A stretch of DNA of 38,016 nt from Snuella sedimenti (GTDB lineage: Bacteria; Bacteroidota; Bacteroidia; Flavobacteriales; Flavobacteriaceae). Below, piece after piece: positions 1 through 12,100 of the stretch; the first letter of the stretch is position 1; every line of letters starts with the position of its first letter. The stretch spans positions 1 through 38,016 of the forward strand of contig NZ_JAELVQ010000032.1 in NCBI RefSeq assembly GCF_016428595.1, in the 5' to 3' direction. A model generated the notes under the pieces. It was given only the letters and a program-made list of their open reading frames with translations, made no database searches and was not told where the DNA came from. Both the position numbers and the translations under genes were made by a program.

Positions 1-266
1 AACCGATTGTTTGATACCCTCTATTTGATCTAAAGCTGCCGTAATTTCACCTAGTTCTATCCGATAGCCTCGGATCTTTACCTGATCGTCCTTTCTGCCC
101 AAGTACTCTAACTCTCCATCCGGAAGCCATCTTGCCAAATCTCCTGTCCTATAGATCCGCTCCCCTTCAATAAATGGATTCGAAACAAACTTCTCTTTAG
201 TCAGCTCCTCTTGGTTTAGATAACCTCGAGCAACTTGAACCCCTCCAATACATAATTCCCCAATTA
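1..266. repeat. A5-A8 block shared by left-gene A2 and A3 of the giant NRPS, copy 1
   Basis: 266 visible bp match 11210-11475 with about 10 mismatches (about 96%). The block probably continues past the window edge. It encodes the A-domain region around the A7-A8 motifs, although the pocket codes of the two domains differ (DVWHLSLIEK and DVHNFAIIYK). Confidence 0.85.
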
Positions 267-3200
267 CACCTTGTGGTAATAATTCTCCTTTTGAACCTAG
301 AACATATAATCTTGTATTCGATACAGGTTTACCTATCAAAATACGTGATAAATCTTCATCTAATGGAACTTCCCAACTACTGACTTCAATAGCTGCCTCT
401 GTCGGACCATATAAATTATCTATGCGAACTCCTTTAAACTTATCCTTAAATGAAGCTACTTGATCCAATGTTAATACTTCCCCGCTACACAAAACCCGTC
501 GTAAGCTTATACAATCTCCTAAATCTATTGTTTCCAAGAAAACATCCAACATAGAAGGCACAAAATGGATTGTTGTAATAGCTTCTCTCTCTATTAATTC
601 CTTTATATAATAGGGGTCTTTATGTCCACCTGGTTTGGCAAAAACTAATATTGAACCGCAAGTAATAGACCATAACAATTCCCAGACCGAAACATCAAAA
701 CTAGATGTTGTCTTTTGAAGAATAATGTCATCATCCTTTAAACCATAATGTGATTGTGTCCACAATAAACGATTAACAATACCGCTATGTTGGTTCATTA
801 CTCCTTTTGGTCTTCCTGTACTACCCGATGTATAGATGACATACGCCAAATTATCTGGCGATAATACGCTGCTCAATTTCTTTGTCGGATATTTTGACAC
901 AACACCCCATGAGCTATCTAAGAGCAAAATAGTGATATCCTCACGCCCTTTTAGAACGTCAGCACTCGACTCCATACCCAATATTAAATCTATAGCTCCA
1001 TCATCAAGCATATAATCAATTCGCTCTCTTGGATAATCCGGATCTATAGGGACATAAGCGCCCCCTGATTTTAAAATCCCCAAAATACCTATGATCATCT
1101 CCAGGCTACGGTCTAAACAAATTCCTACTAAATCATCTGGCCGCACTCCACAATCCCTTAAATATCTTGCCAACTGATTGGACCTTTCATCTAATTCCGC
1201 ATAGCTTAATTCTTCGCCTTCATAAACTACCGCTGTAGACCCCGGTGTCTTTTTTGCCTGAACCTCAAACAAGTCTACTAACGTCTTATCCATTGGATAA
1301 TCAACAGTTGTATTATTGAAAGTCTCTAACAATCTTATTTTTTCCTCTTCAAAAAGAATCGCACGGTTACTAATCTCCCCTTCTGCATTTTCTAAATAGT
1401 TAGTTAAGAAATTATGCAGATATTCCAAAACATCATTTAGACTATGACCAGATTTTAGTTTTTTGGCTTGACTTGCGAAAACTTTCAATTCATTCCCCGT
1501 CAAACTCATCGTAATGTCTAAAAAAGTATTTGTTCTTTCGAAACCTTTAATATCTAATATCGGAGTTTCCTTTTCACTAGTATATGCAACATAGTCTTTA
1601 TTTCCCATCAAATTATCAATGATATGAAAGTCAACATAGTTAAAGATAATGTCAAAAAACGGATTGTTTTGAGAGCTTTCGTTGTGGAGTTTTGAGATTT
1701 CCAAAAAGGAAAAACGATCTTTCCCTTTTAATTCCTTCAAACCTGTTTCAACTTGCCGTATGTACGCTAACCAAGAATCACTTCCAATGGTTACCATATT
1801 GCGGCGGAACGGAACTGTGTTTAAAAAACAACCTAATAGTTTATCTCCATCTTCAGCAATTGGTCTTCTGTGTGAAACAACTCCTATCGTAATATCTTTT
1901 TCTAATGAGAATAAACTCAATGTGTATATATAACCCGCAAATAATAAACTTTTTAGTGAAATATGATCTTCTTTACATTTTGCAATTAATGCTTCAAGAA
2001 ATTCATCTGTATATACTTTGCTTGTCTGATAGTCATAACGCTCTTCTGTTAAAATATCAAGTCGTTTGTAATCTTGAAGTGTATTTTTCCAGTAGGCAAT
2101 GTTTTCTTCATTACGAGCTTCCATGATATCAGAAATTACACTTTCTTTAATGCCAATAGCTAATGGCGTTGGCTTGTAATTTGGAATTTCTTTTAATAAG
2201 AAGTAGGTTTCCATGAGTTCTGAACGGAAACTTTTGTCCGACCAGCCATCCATCATTGCGTGATGAAACTGAAATACAAACATAGAATCAGAAGTTCCAA
2301 TATCGAATAAATCTACACGCCAAAGAGGTGCTTTTGTTACATCAAACATGTTTTCTTCACGTTCTTTACGTAAAAACTCGTTGACGTATACTTCCTGTTC
2401 TTCCCTATTTTTATCGAGCAAATTGTGTTGACCAACATTGATGAAAACATCCTTATGAATAATTTGAACTGGTTTTACATATTCATATAAATGGAAAGAT
2501 GTTCGCAAGATTTCATGCTTTGATACCAACAAATTCAATGCTTTTTCCATGAGTGTGATGTCCACTTTTCCAATTTGTGACACCATTTGATCATGGTAGA
2601 TCCCAATGTCGCCATCGTCTAACATTTTTTCACTGGTCAACACCATTCCAACTTGTATGTCACTCATTGGATAGATGTTCTCTATCGCTTCCTGGTTGGG
2701 ATGGCTGTTCCTAACAGATAATGCCGTTGCTTCTATCTCTTGTTCTATCGCTAAATAAACTGAAGTATAGTCTTCCACATTTGTGTTTCCAATCAGTTGT
2801 ACTAAGTTTTCTATCGTGGGTGATTGATAGAAACTTGCAATAGCTACATTGGTATCGTATTTTTTGTTGATCACACTGATCAATCGGATAATTTTTATCG
2901 AATCTCCTCCTAATTCAAAGAAGTTGTCGTGAATCCCTATTTGTTCGATCTCTAGCTGCTCTTGCCAAATGTTTGCCAGCTCTTGTTCTAGTTCTGTTGT
3001 TGGAGCTACATATGTCGTTGTTTGATAGTCTGAACCTGTTGGTGCTGGTAATGCCTTCCTGTCTACCTTTCCATTGATTGTTAGTGGGAAGGCTTCCATT
3101 TGTATATATAATTTAGGTACCATATATTCAGGAAGCTTGGCTTTTAGTTGTTCTTCAATTGATTTGCCTTCTACTTCCGCTTCTGAAACAACGTAGGCTA

Positions 3201-6144
3201 CCAATTGTTTACTGCCTTTATCTTCTCTAACAGTAACTAATGACTGTTTGATGTCTTCTATTTGATCTAAAGCTGCTGTGATCTCTCCTAATTCTATCCG
3301 ATATCCTCGAATCTTTACTTGATCATCTTTTCTCCCTATATATGCTATGTTTCCATCTGGTAGCCATTTTGCAATGTCCCCTGTCTTATAAACACGTTCG
3401 CCTTCTTTAAATGGACTGGCGATGAATTTCTCTTTTGTGAGTACCTCTCTGTTTATATATCCTTCTGAAACTTGTATACCTCCAATGAGTAATTCGCCTG
3501 GAACATTTATTGGACTTAGTTCCATGTCATTTCCTACAATGTAGATATTTGTGTTGGCTACCGGCTTTCCAATTGGAATCGCAACTTCATAATCTTCATG
3601 GGTTAAATCGATAGCTGTCACATCAATGGCGGCTTCTGTTGGCCCATAATAGTTACGAATTCCTATATTCTGGAATTTCGCCTTGAAGTCCTTTACCATT
3701 TGAACCGGCAATGCTTCCCCACTACATACAATGTTTTGAAGTGAACTACATTGCTCTGCTTCCGTAGCATCTATAAATACTCCTAACATCGATGGTACAA
3801 AGTGTATCAAGTTCACTTGATGTTTCTTGATTGTTTCTTGCAGATAAATCGGATCTTTATGCCCTTCTGGTTTAGCAATCACAAGTGTACATCCACTAAT
3901 TAATGGCATCAACAATTCCCATACAGAAACATCAAACACGTAGGGCGTTTTTTGAATTAGAACACTTCCATAGGTAATGTGTACATCGTCCTTCATCCAA
4001 AATAACCTGTTGAGCAATCCTGAATGTGCATTCTTTACCCCTTTTGGAAGTCCTGTTGTTCCTGATGTATAAATTGCATATGCTAATTGAGCTGGAACAA
4101 CCTTTACCTCAACAGCTTTTGTAGATAGTTGTAACGTTTCCAATTGATCAAGACAACAAACCTCTTTTCTTGAATTTGAAAATACTTCTGATAGTGAGGA
4201 ATCTGTCAATATAACTTCTGCATTGATATCATTTACAATAAATTCAATACGTTCTAAAGGATTATTTGTATCGATTGGAACATATGCGCCGCCAGCTTTT
4301 AAAATCCCTAAAATTCCAATGTGCATTTCTAAAGAACGCTCTATAAAGATTGGCACAAAACTATTGGTCGTAACCCCTTTGGACACCAAATAATGGGCTA
4401 CCTGGTTCGACCTCTCATCTAGCTCTTTGTAGGTTAATGATCTATCTTCAAAAACCAGCGCGGTCCATTGTGGCCGTATTGAAACTTGCCTCGAAAATAA
4501 TGAAACAACTGTTTCATTCGTTGGATATGCTAACCCTGTCGAATTAAACTCTTCAAGCAACTGCTCTTTTTCTGTTTCCAACAACATTGGCAACGACCCA
4601 ATAGCAATTTCAGGATACTTCACAATAGATTTTAACAGTTGCTCAAAATGTCCCGCGATACGCGCAATCGTCTCTTCTTTAAATAAGGCCGTACGATATT
4701 CAATATGAATAGCAATCCCTTCGCTGTGTTCTTTCGCACTAAACATTAGATCAAATTGAGAGGTTGTATGCTCGGTGATGACAGTTTCTACCGTACTTTC
4801 ACCCAAGACCATCTCATCTACATCTTCAGTATTTTGAAGGATAAACATGGTTTGAAATAATGGCGAGCGACTTTGATCGCGTTCTACCGATAAATGATTT
4901 ACAATACGCTCAAAAGGCACATCTTGATGCGTATAAGCAGATAAACAAGTTTGCTTTACTTGTTGCAAAAGTGCACCAAAATTGTCTTCGACAGAAAGTA
5001 GACTACGCAGTACAATGGTATTAATGAAAAACCCTACTAATTTCGCAATTTCTTCTTGCTCTCTGTTGGCAATTGGTGTTCCTACACTAATGTCTGTTTG
5101 TTGCGTGTACTTGTAAAGTAAGATTTTATATGCGCTTAGCAAAGTCATGAATAAGGTTGCGCCATGCTCCTTAGCAATCGTGTTCAGTTCTTGTGCAATT
5201 TCTTTGTTGATGTAGAATCGATACAAAGCACCTTTCATCAATTTTTCTGATGACCGCACATAATCTGTGGGCAATTCTAAGACTGGTGTATTTTGCAATT
5301 TTTCCTCCCAATAGGCAAGCTTTCCTTCTAAGACCTTTCCTGATAGATAATTACGTTGCCAAATACTATAATCTGCATATTGGATTGGAAGTGGTGGTAA
5401 TTGAGGGGTAGTTCTATTGCAAAGACTTTGATAGTACGTTTCCAATTCGGAAATCACAATTGGCAACGACCAACCATCAGCTGCAATGTGATGCAATACG
5501 ATGATGAGTATATGACTTTTATCATTTTCCTTGACCATGGTTGCGCGCAACATATAATCGTTGGAAAGATCGAAAGCTTTGGAAATTGTACGATCGATAA
5601 TCTCATTAATGCTCGTATTTTTAAATACTTTCGGAATGTATGTGAGTTGAAAACCGTCACTTTGTTTGATGAATTGGTATCCGCTACCATCTTCATCTCG
5701 GAAGACAGTTCGTAACGATTCATGTCGATCGATGAGTGCTTTAAATGCTTTATTGAGTAACGCTACTTCTATTTTCCCTTGAATACGCATCGCACCATGT
5801 ATGTGGTATGCAAGACTTCCTTGTAATTTGTCTATAAACCAAAGACGTTCCTGTGCATACGAAAGCGGAATTTTGGTAGTATTATTTTTATCATATGGTT
5901 TGATTTCGTTTTTGACATATGTCGTTAGCGTTTCTTGGTATTGTCCCGCTTCACTTTGAAGAAATTGTAAAATATGCTCTTTTTCTTCCTTTAATTTCTT
6001 AAAGAAATCTTCTGTCACTTCAATACCTTCTTTTACTTTTAATCGGACATGATTATCTTCAAGGAATACTGTGATCCCTTGTTCTTTTGCTTCCAAAAGT
6101 AAGTCTAAAATATCTGAGTTCTTTTTCGTAACATTATAAGTCAT
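1..6144 (-). CDS. NRPS, docking-C-A-T-C-A, C-terminus cut by the window edge
   Basis: Peptide synthetase; 2048 codons are visible and the frame is open to base 1. Start chosen at the ATG at 6144-6142, 11 bp inside the upstream gene's end; an ATG at 6134 is out of frame. Domains (approximate residues): TubC-type N-terminal docking domain 1-65; C1 about 93-520, LCL-like, active site HHIAADG; A1 about 530-1030 (TSGTTG; hand-aligned ten-residue code DVWHVSYIDK, Ser-like); T1 near 1079 (LGGDSI); C2 about 1150-1570 with HHAMMDG but an unusual first motif (YPMSDIQVGM); A2 from about 1620 (TSGSTG; code DVWHLSLIEK, Ser-like), cut just after the A8 motif (IELGEI). There is no E domain after T1. C1 being LCL-like fits an L-residue donor, the E-less last module of the 5236-residue protein. 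Either Ser-like A domain could be the one that takes diaminopropionate; the code alone does not decide. The carrier domain of module 2 lies outside the window. Confidence 0.93.
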   Translation of the reverse strand, partial: MTYNVTKKNSDILDLLLEAKEQGITVFLEDNHVRLKVKEGIEVTEDFFKKLKEEKEHILQFLQSEAGQYQETLTTYVKNEIKPYDKNNTTKIPLSYAQERLWFIDKLQGSLAYHIHGAMRIQGKIEVALLNKAFKALIDRHESLRTVFRDEDGSGYQFIKQSDGFQLTYIPKVFKNTSINEIIDRTISKAFDLSNDYMLRATMVKENDKSHILIIVLHHIAADGWSLPIVISELETYYQSLCNRTTPQLPPLPIQYADYSIWQRNYLSGKVLEGKLAYWEEKLQNTPVLELPTDYVRSSEKLMKGALYRFYINKEIAQELNTIAKEHGATLFMTLLSAYKILLYKYTQQTDISVGTPIANREQEEIAKLVGFFINTIVLRSLLSVEDNFGALLQQVKQTCLSAYTHQDVPFERIVNHLSVERDQSRSPLFQTMFILQNTEDVDEMVLGESTVETVITEHTTSQFDLMFSAKEHSEGIAIHIEYRTALFKEETIARIAGHFEQLLKSIVKYPEIAIGSLPMLLETEKEQLLEEFNSTGLAYPTNETVVSLFSRQVSIRPQWTALVFEDRSLTYKELDERSNQVAHYLVSKGVTTNSFVPIFIERSLEMHIGILGILKAGGAYVPIDTNNPLERIEFIVNDINAEVILTDSSLSEVFSNSRKEVCCLDQLETLQLSTKAVEVKVVPAQLAYAIYTSGTTGLPKGVKNAHSGLLNRLFWMKDDVHITYGSVLIQKTPYVFDVSVWELLMPLISGCTLVIAKPEGHKDPIYLQETIKKHQVNLIHFVPSMLGVFIDATEAEQCSSLQNIVCSGEALPVQMVKDFKAKFQNIGIRNYYGPTEAAIDVTAIDLTHEDYEVAIPIGKPVANTNIYIVGNDMELSPINVPGELLIGGIQVSEGYINREVLTKEKFIASPFKEGERVYKTGDIAKWLPDGNIAYIGRKDDQVKIRGYRIELGEITAALDQIEDIKQSLVTVREDKGSKQLVAYVVSEAEVEGKSIEEQLKAKLPEYMVPKLYIQMEAFPLTINGKVDRKALPAPTGSDYQTTTYVAPTTELEQELANIWQEQLEIEQIGIHDNFFELGGDSIKIIRLISVINKKYDTNVAIASFYQSPTIENLVQLIGNTNVEDYTSVYLAIEQEIEATALSVRNSHPNQEAIENIYPMSDIQVGMVLTSEKMLDDGDIGIYHDQMVSQIGKVDITLMEKALNLLVSKHEILRTSFHLYEYVKPVQIIHKDVFINVGQHNLLDKNREEQEVYVNEFLRKEREENMFDVTKAPLWRVDLFDIGTSDSMFVFQFHHAMMDGWSDKSFRSELMETYFLLKEIPNYKPTPLAIGIKESVISDIMEARNEENIAYWKNTLQDYKRLDILTEERYDYQTSKVYTDEFLEALIAKCKEDHISLKSLLFAGYIYTLSLFSLEKDITIGVVSHRRPIAEDGDKLLGCFLNTVPFRRNMVTIGSDSWLAYIRQVETGLKELKGKDRFSFLEISKLHNESSQNNPFFDIIFNYVDFHIIDNLMGNKDYVAYTSEKETPILDIKGFERTNTFLDITMSLTGNELKVFASQAKKLKSGHSLNDVLEYLHNFLTNYLENAEGEISNRAILFEEEKIRLLETFNNTTVDYPMDKTLVDLFEVQAKKTPGSTAVVYEGEELSYAELDERSNQLARYLRDCGVRPDDLVGICLDRSLEMIIGILGILKSGGAYVPIDPDYPRERIDYMLDDGAIDLILGMESSADVLKGREDITILLLDSSWGVVSKYPTKKLSSVLSPDNLAYVIYTSGSTGRPKGVMNQHSGIVNRLLWTQSHYGLKDDDIILQKTTSSFDVSVWELLWSITCGSILVFAKPGGHKDPYYIKELIEREAITTIHFVPSMLDVFLETIDLGDCISLRRVLCSGEVLTLDQVASFKDKFKGVRIDNLYGPTEAAIEVSSWEVPLDEDLSRILIGKPVSNTRLYVLGSKGELLPQGVIGELCIGGVQVARGYLNQEELTKEKFVSNPFIEGERIYRTGDLARWLPDGELEYLGRKDDQVKIRGYRIELGEITAALDQIEGIKQSV

Positions 6145-9100
6145 ATACTTTTAAGTTTTGATTATCTTCCTTTTCCAGTTGCACTAGTTTTATATATTTT
6201 GTTAAGTCTGCAATGTTATCAATATCAAATAATACACGCAGTGGAATGTTGATTTCGAATTCTTTTTGAATTTCAGAAACTAATTTTATGACATCAATAG
6301 AGTTACCACCAATGCCAAAAAAACTGTCGTTTACACCAATTTTTTGCATTTTTAATACTTTTTTCCATATATCCGCCAATTGTATTTCCATCTCATTTCT
6401 AGGCGCTATAAACGGTATAACACTCTGTACGGTAGTTTCTCTTTGCAGTAGATTCTTCTTATCAATTTTTCCATTGGAAGTCACTGGAAATTCACTCAAC
6501 TCAATTAATATTGACGGTACCATGTACGATGGCAACTTGGCTCGTAAGTATGCCAATACTGTCATTTTTTGGTAGTTTTCAGCTGGAATTATAAATGCAA
6601 GTAATCGGGCAATACCCGAATCATCTTTTTGTGCGAGCGTTACACCTTTTTTTATATGTTCTGATTTGTTAAGAATTGTATTTATCTCTCCCAACTCTAT
6701 GCGGTAACCTCTAATCTTTACCTGATCGTCTTTTCTACCCAGGTATTCTAATTCACCATCTGTGTTGATCTTTACCAAATCCCCACTTCTATAGTATCTC
6801 CTTGATTCGTTGCCTATCTCTAAGGTTACAAATCGTTCTTTGGTAAGATCTTCCCTGTTTAAATATCCTCGTGCCAATCCTGCTCCTGTAACATATAGCT
6901 CTCCCTGTACACCCGTTGGCACTAATTTCTGTGAATCGTCTAAAATCACACACCCCAATGTTGGAATTGGAACTCCAATGTTACTTTGATTGGATGCGAT
7001 TTCTTTCTCCGTGATTTCCTTGTAAGTGACATGCACGGTGGTTTCTGTAATTCCATACATATTGACCATCTTACAAGCTGTATATCTTTCCTTCCAATCT
7101 TTTACAATTTGTGGATGCAAGGCTTCCCCTCCAAAAATCACATAACGAACCTGTAAGTCTGGATTGTTTTGTAATACTCGTTCCTGTAATACACTAAATG
7201 ATGACGGTGTTTGATTTAAGATCGTAACGCCTTCATTGGCCAATAAGCTTCCAAAAAGTTCTGGATCTTTGGTATAGGATTTTGGAACTACAACCAGTTT
7301 TCCCCCAAATAATAAAGCGCCATACATCTCCCATACAGAAAAATCAAAGTTGTAAGAATGAAACATACTCCAAACATCATTTTCATTAAAGTCAAATAAT
7401 GAATTGTCATTATAGAATAATCGTGTTACATTTTCATGTGTAATCAATACGCCTTTTGGTGTTCCGGTCGTTCCAGATGTATAGATAACATAGAGCAATT
7501 GATCACTCTTTAACGTGTTTTCAGTTTTTACCGTTGGGTAGGTTTCTAAGGTTTCTGCAATCGTGTCCAACTCAACTACTCCTATACTTTCTGAGAAGAA
7601 TTCCGCGAAAGCGTGCTCCGTCACGACTATTTCAGCTTTGAGATCATTTAAAATGAAATCAACTCGTTCTTGTGGATAATCAGGATCAATTGGAACATAG
7701 ACACCGCCAGCTTTTACAATTCCCAACATGCCGACAATCATGTGCAATGATCGGTCAACACAAATTGGGACAAAGGTTTCGTCTTTTACTCCTTTCTCCC
7801 GTAAATAATGTGCTAACTGATTCGACCTTTCATCAAGCTCTTTGTAAGTAAGTTTTTGGTCTTCATACACAGCTGCTACAGCTTTTGAGCTTTTTTGCAC
7901 CTGAAACTCAAATAGACTTAATATCGTTTCATCTTGAGAATAATCTACAGCAGTGTTATTATATAAGTCTAACAACTCTGCATGCTCTTCTGTTGTTAAA
8001 TATTGTAAATCACCAACATATTCTACTCCACTTACAAAGCTTTCCAATAACGTTTGTAAGTGGGTTTTAACGCGTACAACATCCTTTTGAATTAATATAG
8101 AAGCGTTGTAATCTATTTTGAAGTTAAGCGTATTGGCTACTACTGATTCAATGATGATCGGATAATTCGCTTTTTCCTTCACATCCATAGAAATGGTTCC
8201 TAAGGTTGTGTCTTGATTTCCCGATCTGTCCACTGGGTAGTTTTCAAATACGAATAAACTATCAAAAAACTCATTTTGTATTCCACTCCATTTTTTTATA
8301 TCACTTAAAGGGCTGTGTTGGTATTCTCTGGATTCCGTATGTCCTTTTTGAATTTGTTTTAAAAAATCTTGAATTAACTGGTTGTCATCAATTGTTACCT
8401 GTAATGGAATTGTATTAATGTATAATCCAACACGTTTTTCTACGTTCTTAAAATCTGAAGGACGACCAGAAACCGCTACTCCATATACAACTGATTCCTT
8501 TGCTGTGTATTTTGACAACAAATATGCCCAAGCGCCTTGTATTAAAGTATTTGTCGTTATACGATGTGCTTTACAATAGTCTTTTAGTCTAATTGTAATT
8601 TCAGTATTAAAAGACAGGTAATCACTTTTGAAATTGCCAATTCCTTTATTTCGATCTACTTCTTTACTTATGAATGGTAGTAATGAACCTTCTTTTATAT
8701 TATGTAAGTAATCTTTCCAATATGACTCTTCTTCCCTTTTGTCTTTTGAGCGTAAGTATTGAATATACTCTTGATATAGATCTTCTTCTTTATCTTCTAG
8801 AATGTATCCTTTATTAAAACTTTCATAAGTTTCTAACAGGTCATTCATAAGAATTGACATAGACCAACCATCTAAAATGATATGATGATATGTCCAAACC
8901 ATTTTATAACTCTTGTCTGGCAAATGCAATAATGTGATCCGCATTAAAGGAGGCCTATTGAAGTTGAATTTTGTTTTTTGATCTTCTTCAATGAACTTAG
9001 CTACAGTTAATACTGTTTCTTCTTCAGAAAGTTTTGTATAATCAACCATTTTGATTGGCATGACAACCCTATTGTATACAGTCTGTATTGGAGTACTTAT

Positions 9101-12100
9101 GTTTTGATAGAAGAATCCACTTCGAAGTATACTATAGCTTTTTAGGACATTATTGAATACTTTTTCAAGGGCTTCAAGATTCAAACTTTCTGGAAACCCT
9201 ATAACGATTTGATTGATATATGAAAAAGAATCATCATCGTATAAACCATGGAATAACATTCCCTCTTGCATCGGACTTAGTTCATACACATCTGTTATTG
9301 TATTTGCATTTTCTCTAGCATTTATAAAGAGGGAATCGAGTTCTTGGTAACTTATTTTCCCTTGTAATTCGTAATCAGAAGGAGTTTTTATTGTTGAGGT
9401 TTCTTCAACACAGTGTGCAATAATTGTTTCCAAAGCATCTAAATATGCCTTTCCAATAGCTTCTATTGTTTCTGTATTGTATGTTTTCTTTGAATATTCA
9501 AAAGAGAGTTGCAACGTATCATTAGCTATAAAACTATTGACAGCCAAACGTGTTTTTAGTGGGGTATTTTTGTGCACATTTTCGCCTGGAAATTCGCTAG
9601 CAACACTTAACCATTTGTTTGTGACCAATGCATTATCCAATTGTCCTAAATAATTGAACTCTATATCCCAGGATATATTTTCTAGTGTTTTTTGCAATGC
9701 TTCATCTTCACTGAAATAACGTAATATTCCATAACCGATTCCTTTTTCGGGAACTTGTCTAATTTGTTCTTTTGTTGATTTTATAAGCTCGCTAATAGAA
9801 TTTACCTCAGAACTGTTCAATATTAAAGGGTATATATTTGTAAACCAACCTACTGTATTACTAACATCAATATATTCAAATATGTCTTCGCGACCGTGCC
9901 CTTCAACACCTATAGAAATTTTATTTACTGAGAAATACTTAGTGATGCTACTCACCAAAGCACCTAATAATATATCGTTCATTTCCGTACTGTATGTTCT
10001 ATGAACATCTTTTATTAAGGCCTGTGTTGCGTTTTTGTTTAGTGAAATATGAAAGCTTTCTAAATCCTTCATTGTCGAAACCTCATCTTCATGATCAACG
10101 GGTAATGATGTAAAATTGTTTGCAATAGTTTCCCAATAAAACTTTTGAGCTCCAAAACGATTACTTTTTGAATAATTAATGAGTGCTTCACTGAACTGGC
10201 GATATGAACTTCCTTTTTCCCCTAGCTGAACAGGTTTGTTATCAGCAATTTGCTGTAATGCGTCATTTATATCGTCCAAAATAATTCGCCAAGAAACGCC
10301 ATCAATTATTAGATGATGGGCCACAATGAAGAGCCTGTTTTTTGTTGTTGAATTTGGTGTTTCAATAAACACAAATTTGACAACTTCTGCCGTTTCAAAT
10401 ATAAAACTACTCTGATAACGTTCACAAATTTCTGTAATTTTCTCTGAAAGTTCTTCTTGTGCAGCATTCGTAAGGTCTTCATATTGTAATGTCGATATAT
10501 TTTTTGTGTACTGTTGTATCCAAATAGCGTTTGATTTTTTAAATGCTAATCTAAATGCATCATGACGTTTCATTAGCATCTCTACAACAACTTCTATCTT
10601 TTCACTTGAAATTACTTTTTCAATACTTAATAATAATGATTGATTGTAATGTTTCATTTCTGGATATTCATTTTCTAGAAATAGTTTTTGAATTGGAAGC
10701 ATTGACACGTCTCCTTCTAAAACTCCTTGCTCTGTACTATTCTTTTCATCAGTTTTTCTTAGGGTATAATTAGCAATATTTCGGATAGTTTGATGTTCAA
10801 AAACATCTTTTGGTGTAAATACGTAACCTTTGCGTTTGACCCTACTGACCAACTGAATAGTGATAATTGAATCACCTCCTAGGCTGAAAAAGTTATCATG
10901 GATTCCGACTTGTTCAACACCTAAAAGTTGTTGCCAAATTTCAACCAACATTTTTTCCACTTCGTTGGTTGGCTTCTCGTATTTTTCTTTTGAATATACT
11001 CCTTCATCCAGTTCTGGTAATGCCTTTCTGTCAACCTTTCCATTAGCATTCAAAGGAAAGGCTTCCAATTGCATATAAAATTTAGGAACCATATATTCAG
11101 GAAGTTTTGATTTTAGATGTCCTTCAATTGATTTACCATCTACTTTCTCTTCTGAAACAACATATGCCACCAAAAGTTTATTTCCTCCTACGTCCTCTTT
11201 GGCTAAAACAACTGATTGTTTGATACCCTCTATTTGATCTAAAGCTGCCGTAATTTCCCCTAGTTCTATCCGATAGCCTCGGATCTTTACCTGATCGTCT
11301 TTCCTGCCCAAATATTCTAACTCTCCATCCGGAAGCCATCTTGCCAAATCTCCTGTCTTATAGATCCGCTCCCCTTCAATAAATGGATTCGAAACAAACT
11401 TCTCTTTAGTCAGCTCCTCTTGGTTTAAATATCCTCGAGCAACTTGAACCCCTCCAATACATAATTCGCCAATTATCCCTTGAGGCAATAAAGACAACTG
11501 TTCGTCTAAAACATACAGTTGTGTATTGGGTACTGGTTTGCCTATTGGAATACTTGTTTGATCCTCTGTCAAGTTTTCTGTACTGAAATACGAACTGTAG
11601 ATCGTAGCTTCTGTGGGGCCGTATATGTTTTCTAGTTTCGCATCAAAACCCAATTCATGATAGTCTCTTACCAATGAAACTGGCAAAGCTTCTCCTGCTA
11701 AGAAAAAGTATTTTAAACTTGATAGCGCTTCTTTATCGGTCTCTTGTAATTCTTCCAACAAGACAGAAAATAAAGAAGGAACTAAGTTTAGATGTGTAAT
11801 TTTATACTTCTGAATACTTTCAATAATACATTTCACTTCTTTTTCAGCATTCCTTGGTAATATCACTAAACTTCCGCCACATTTAACCCAACCAAAGATT
11901 TCGTGAACTGATACGTCAAAGGCATAATTCGTTTTGAGTCCGAATCTCGTACTAGCTGAAAAACTATACAACTCAGAAAAACCGTTTAAGAAATTATTCA
12001 AAGATTTATGTTCAATCATCACTCCTTTAGGAACACCTGTCGTTCCAGAGGTGTAAATAACGTACGCTAATTGATTAGCATCTACAATTACGTCAAGAGG

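Noticed and set aside
5401-5715. Plus-strand ORFs inside the NRPS genes (for example this 104-residue one)
   Set aside because: They lie opposite conserved C or A domains with clear catalytic motifs and have no recognisable protein features.
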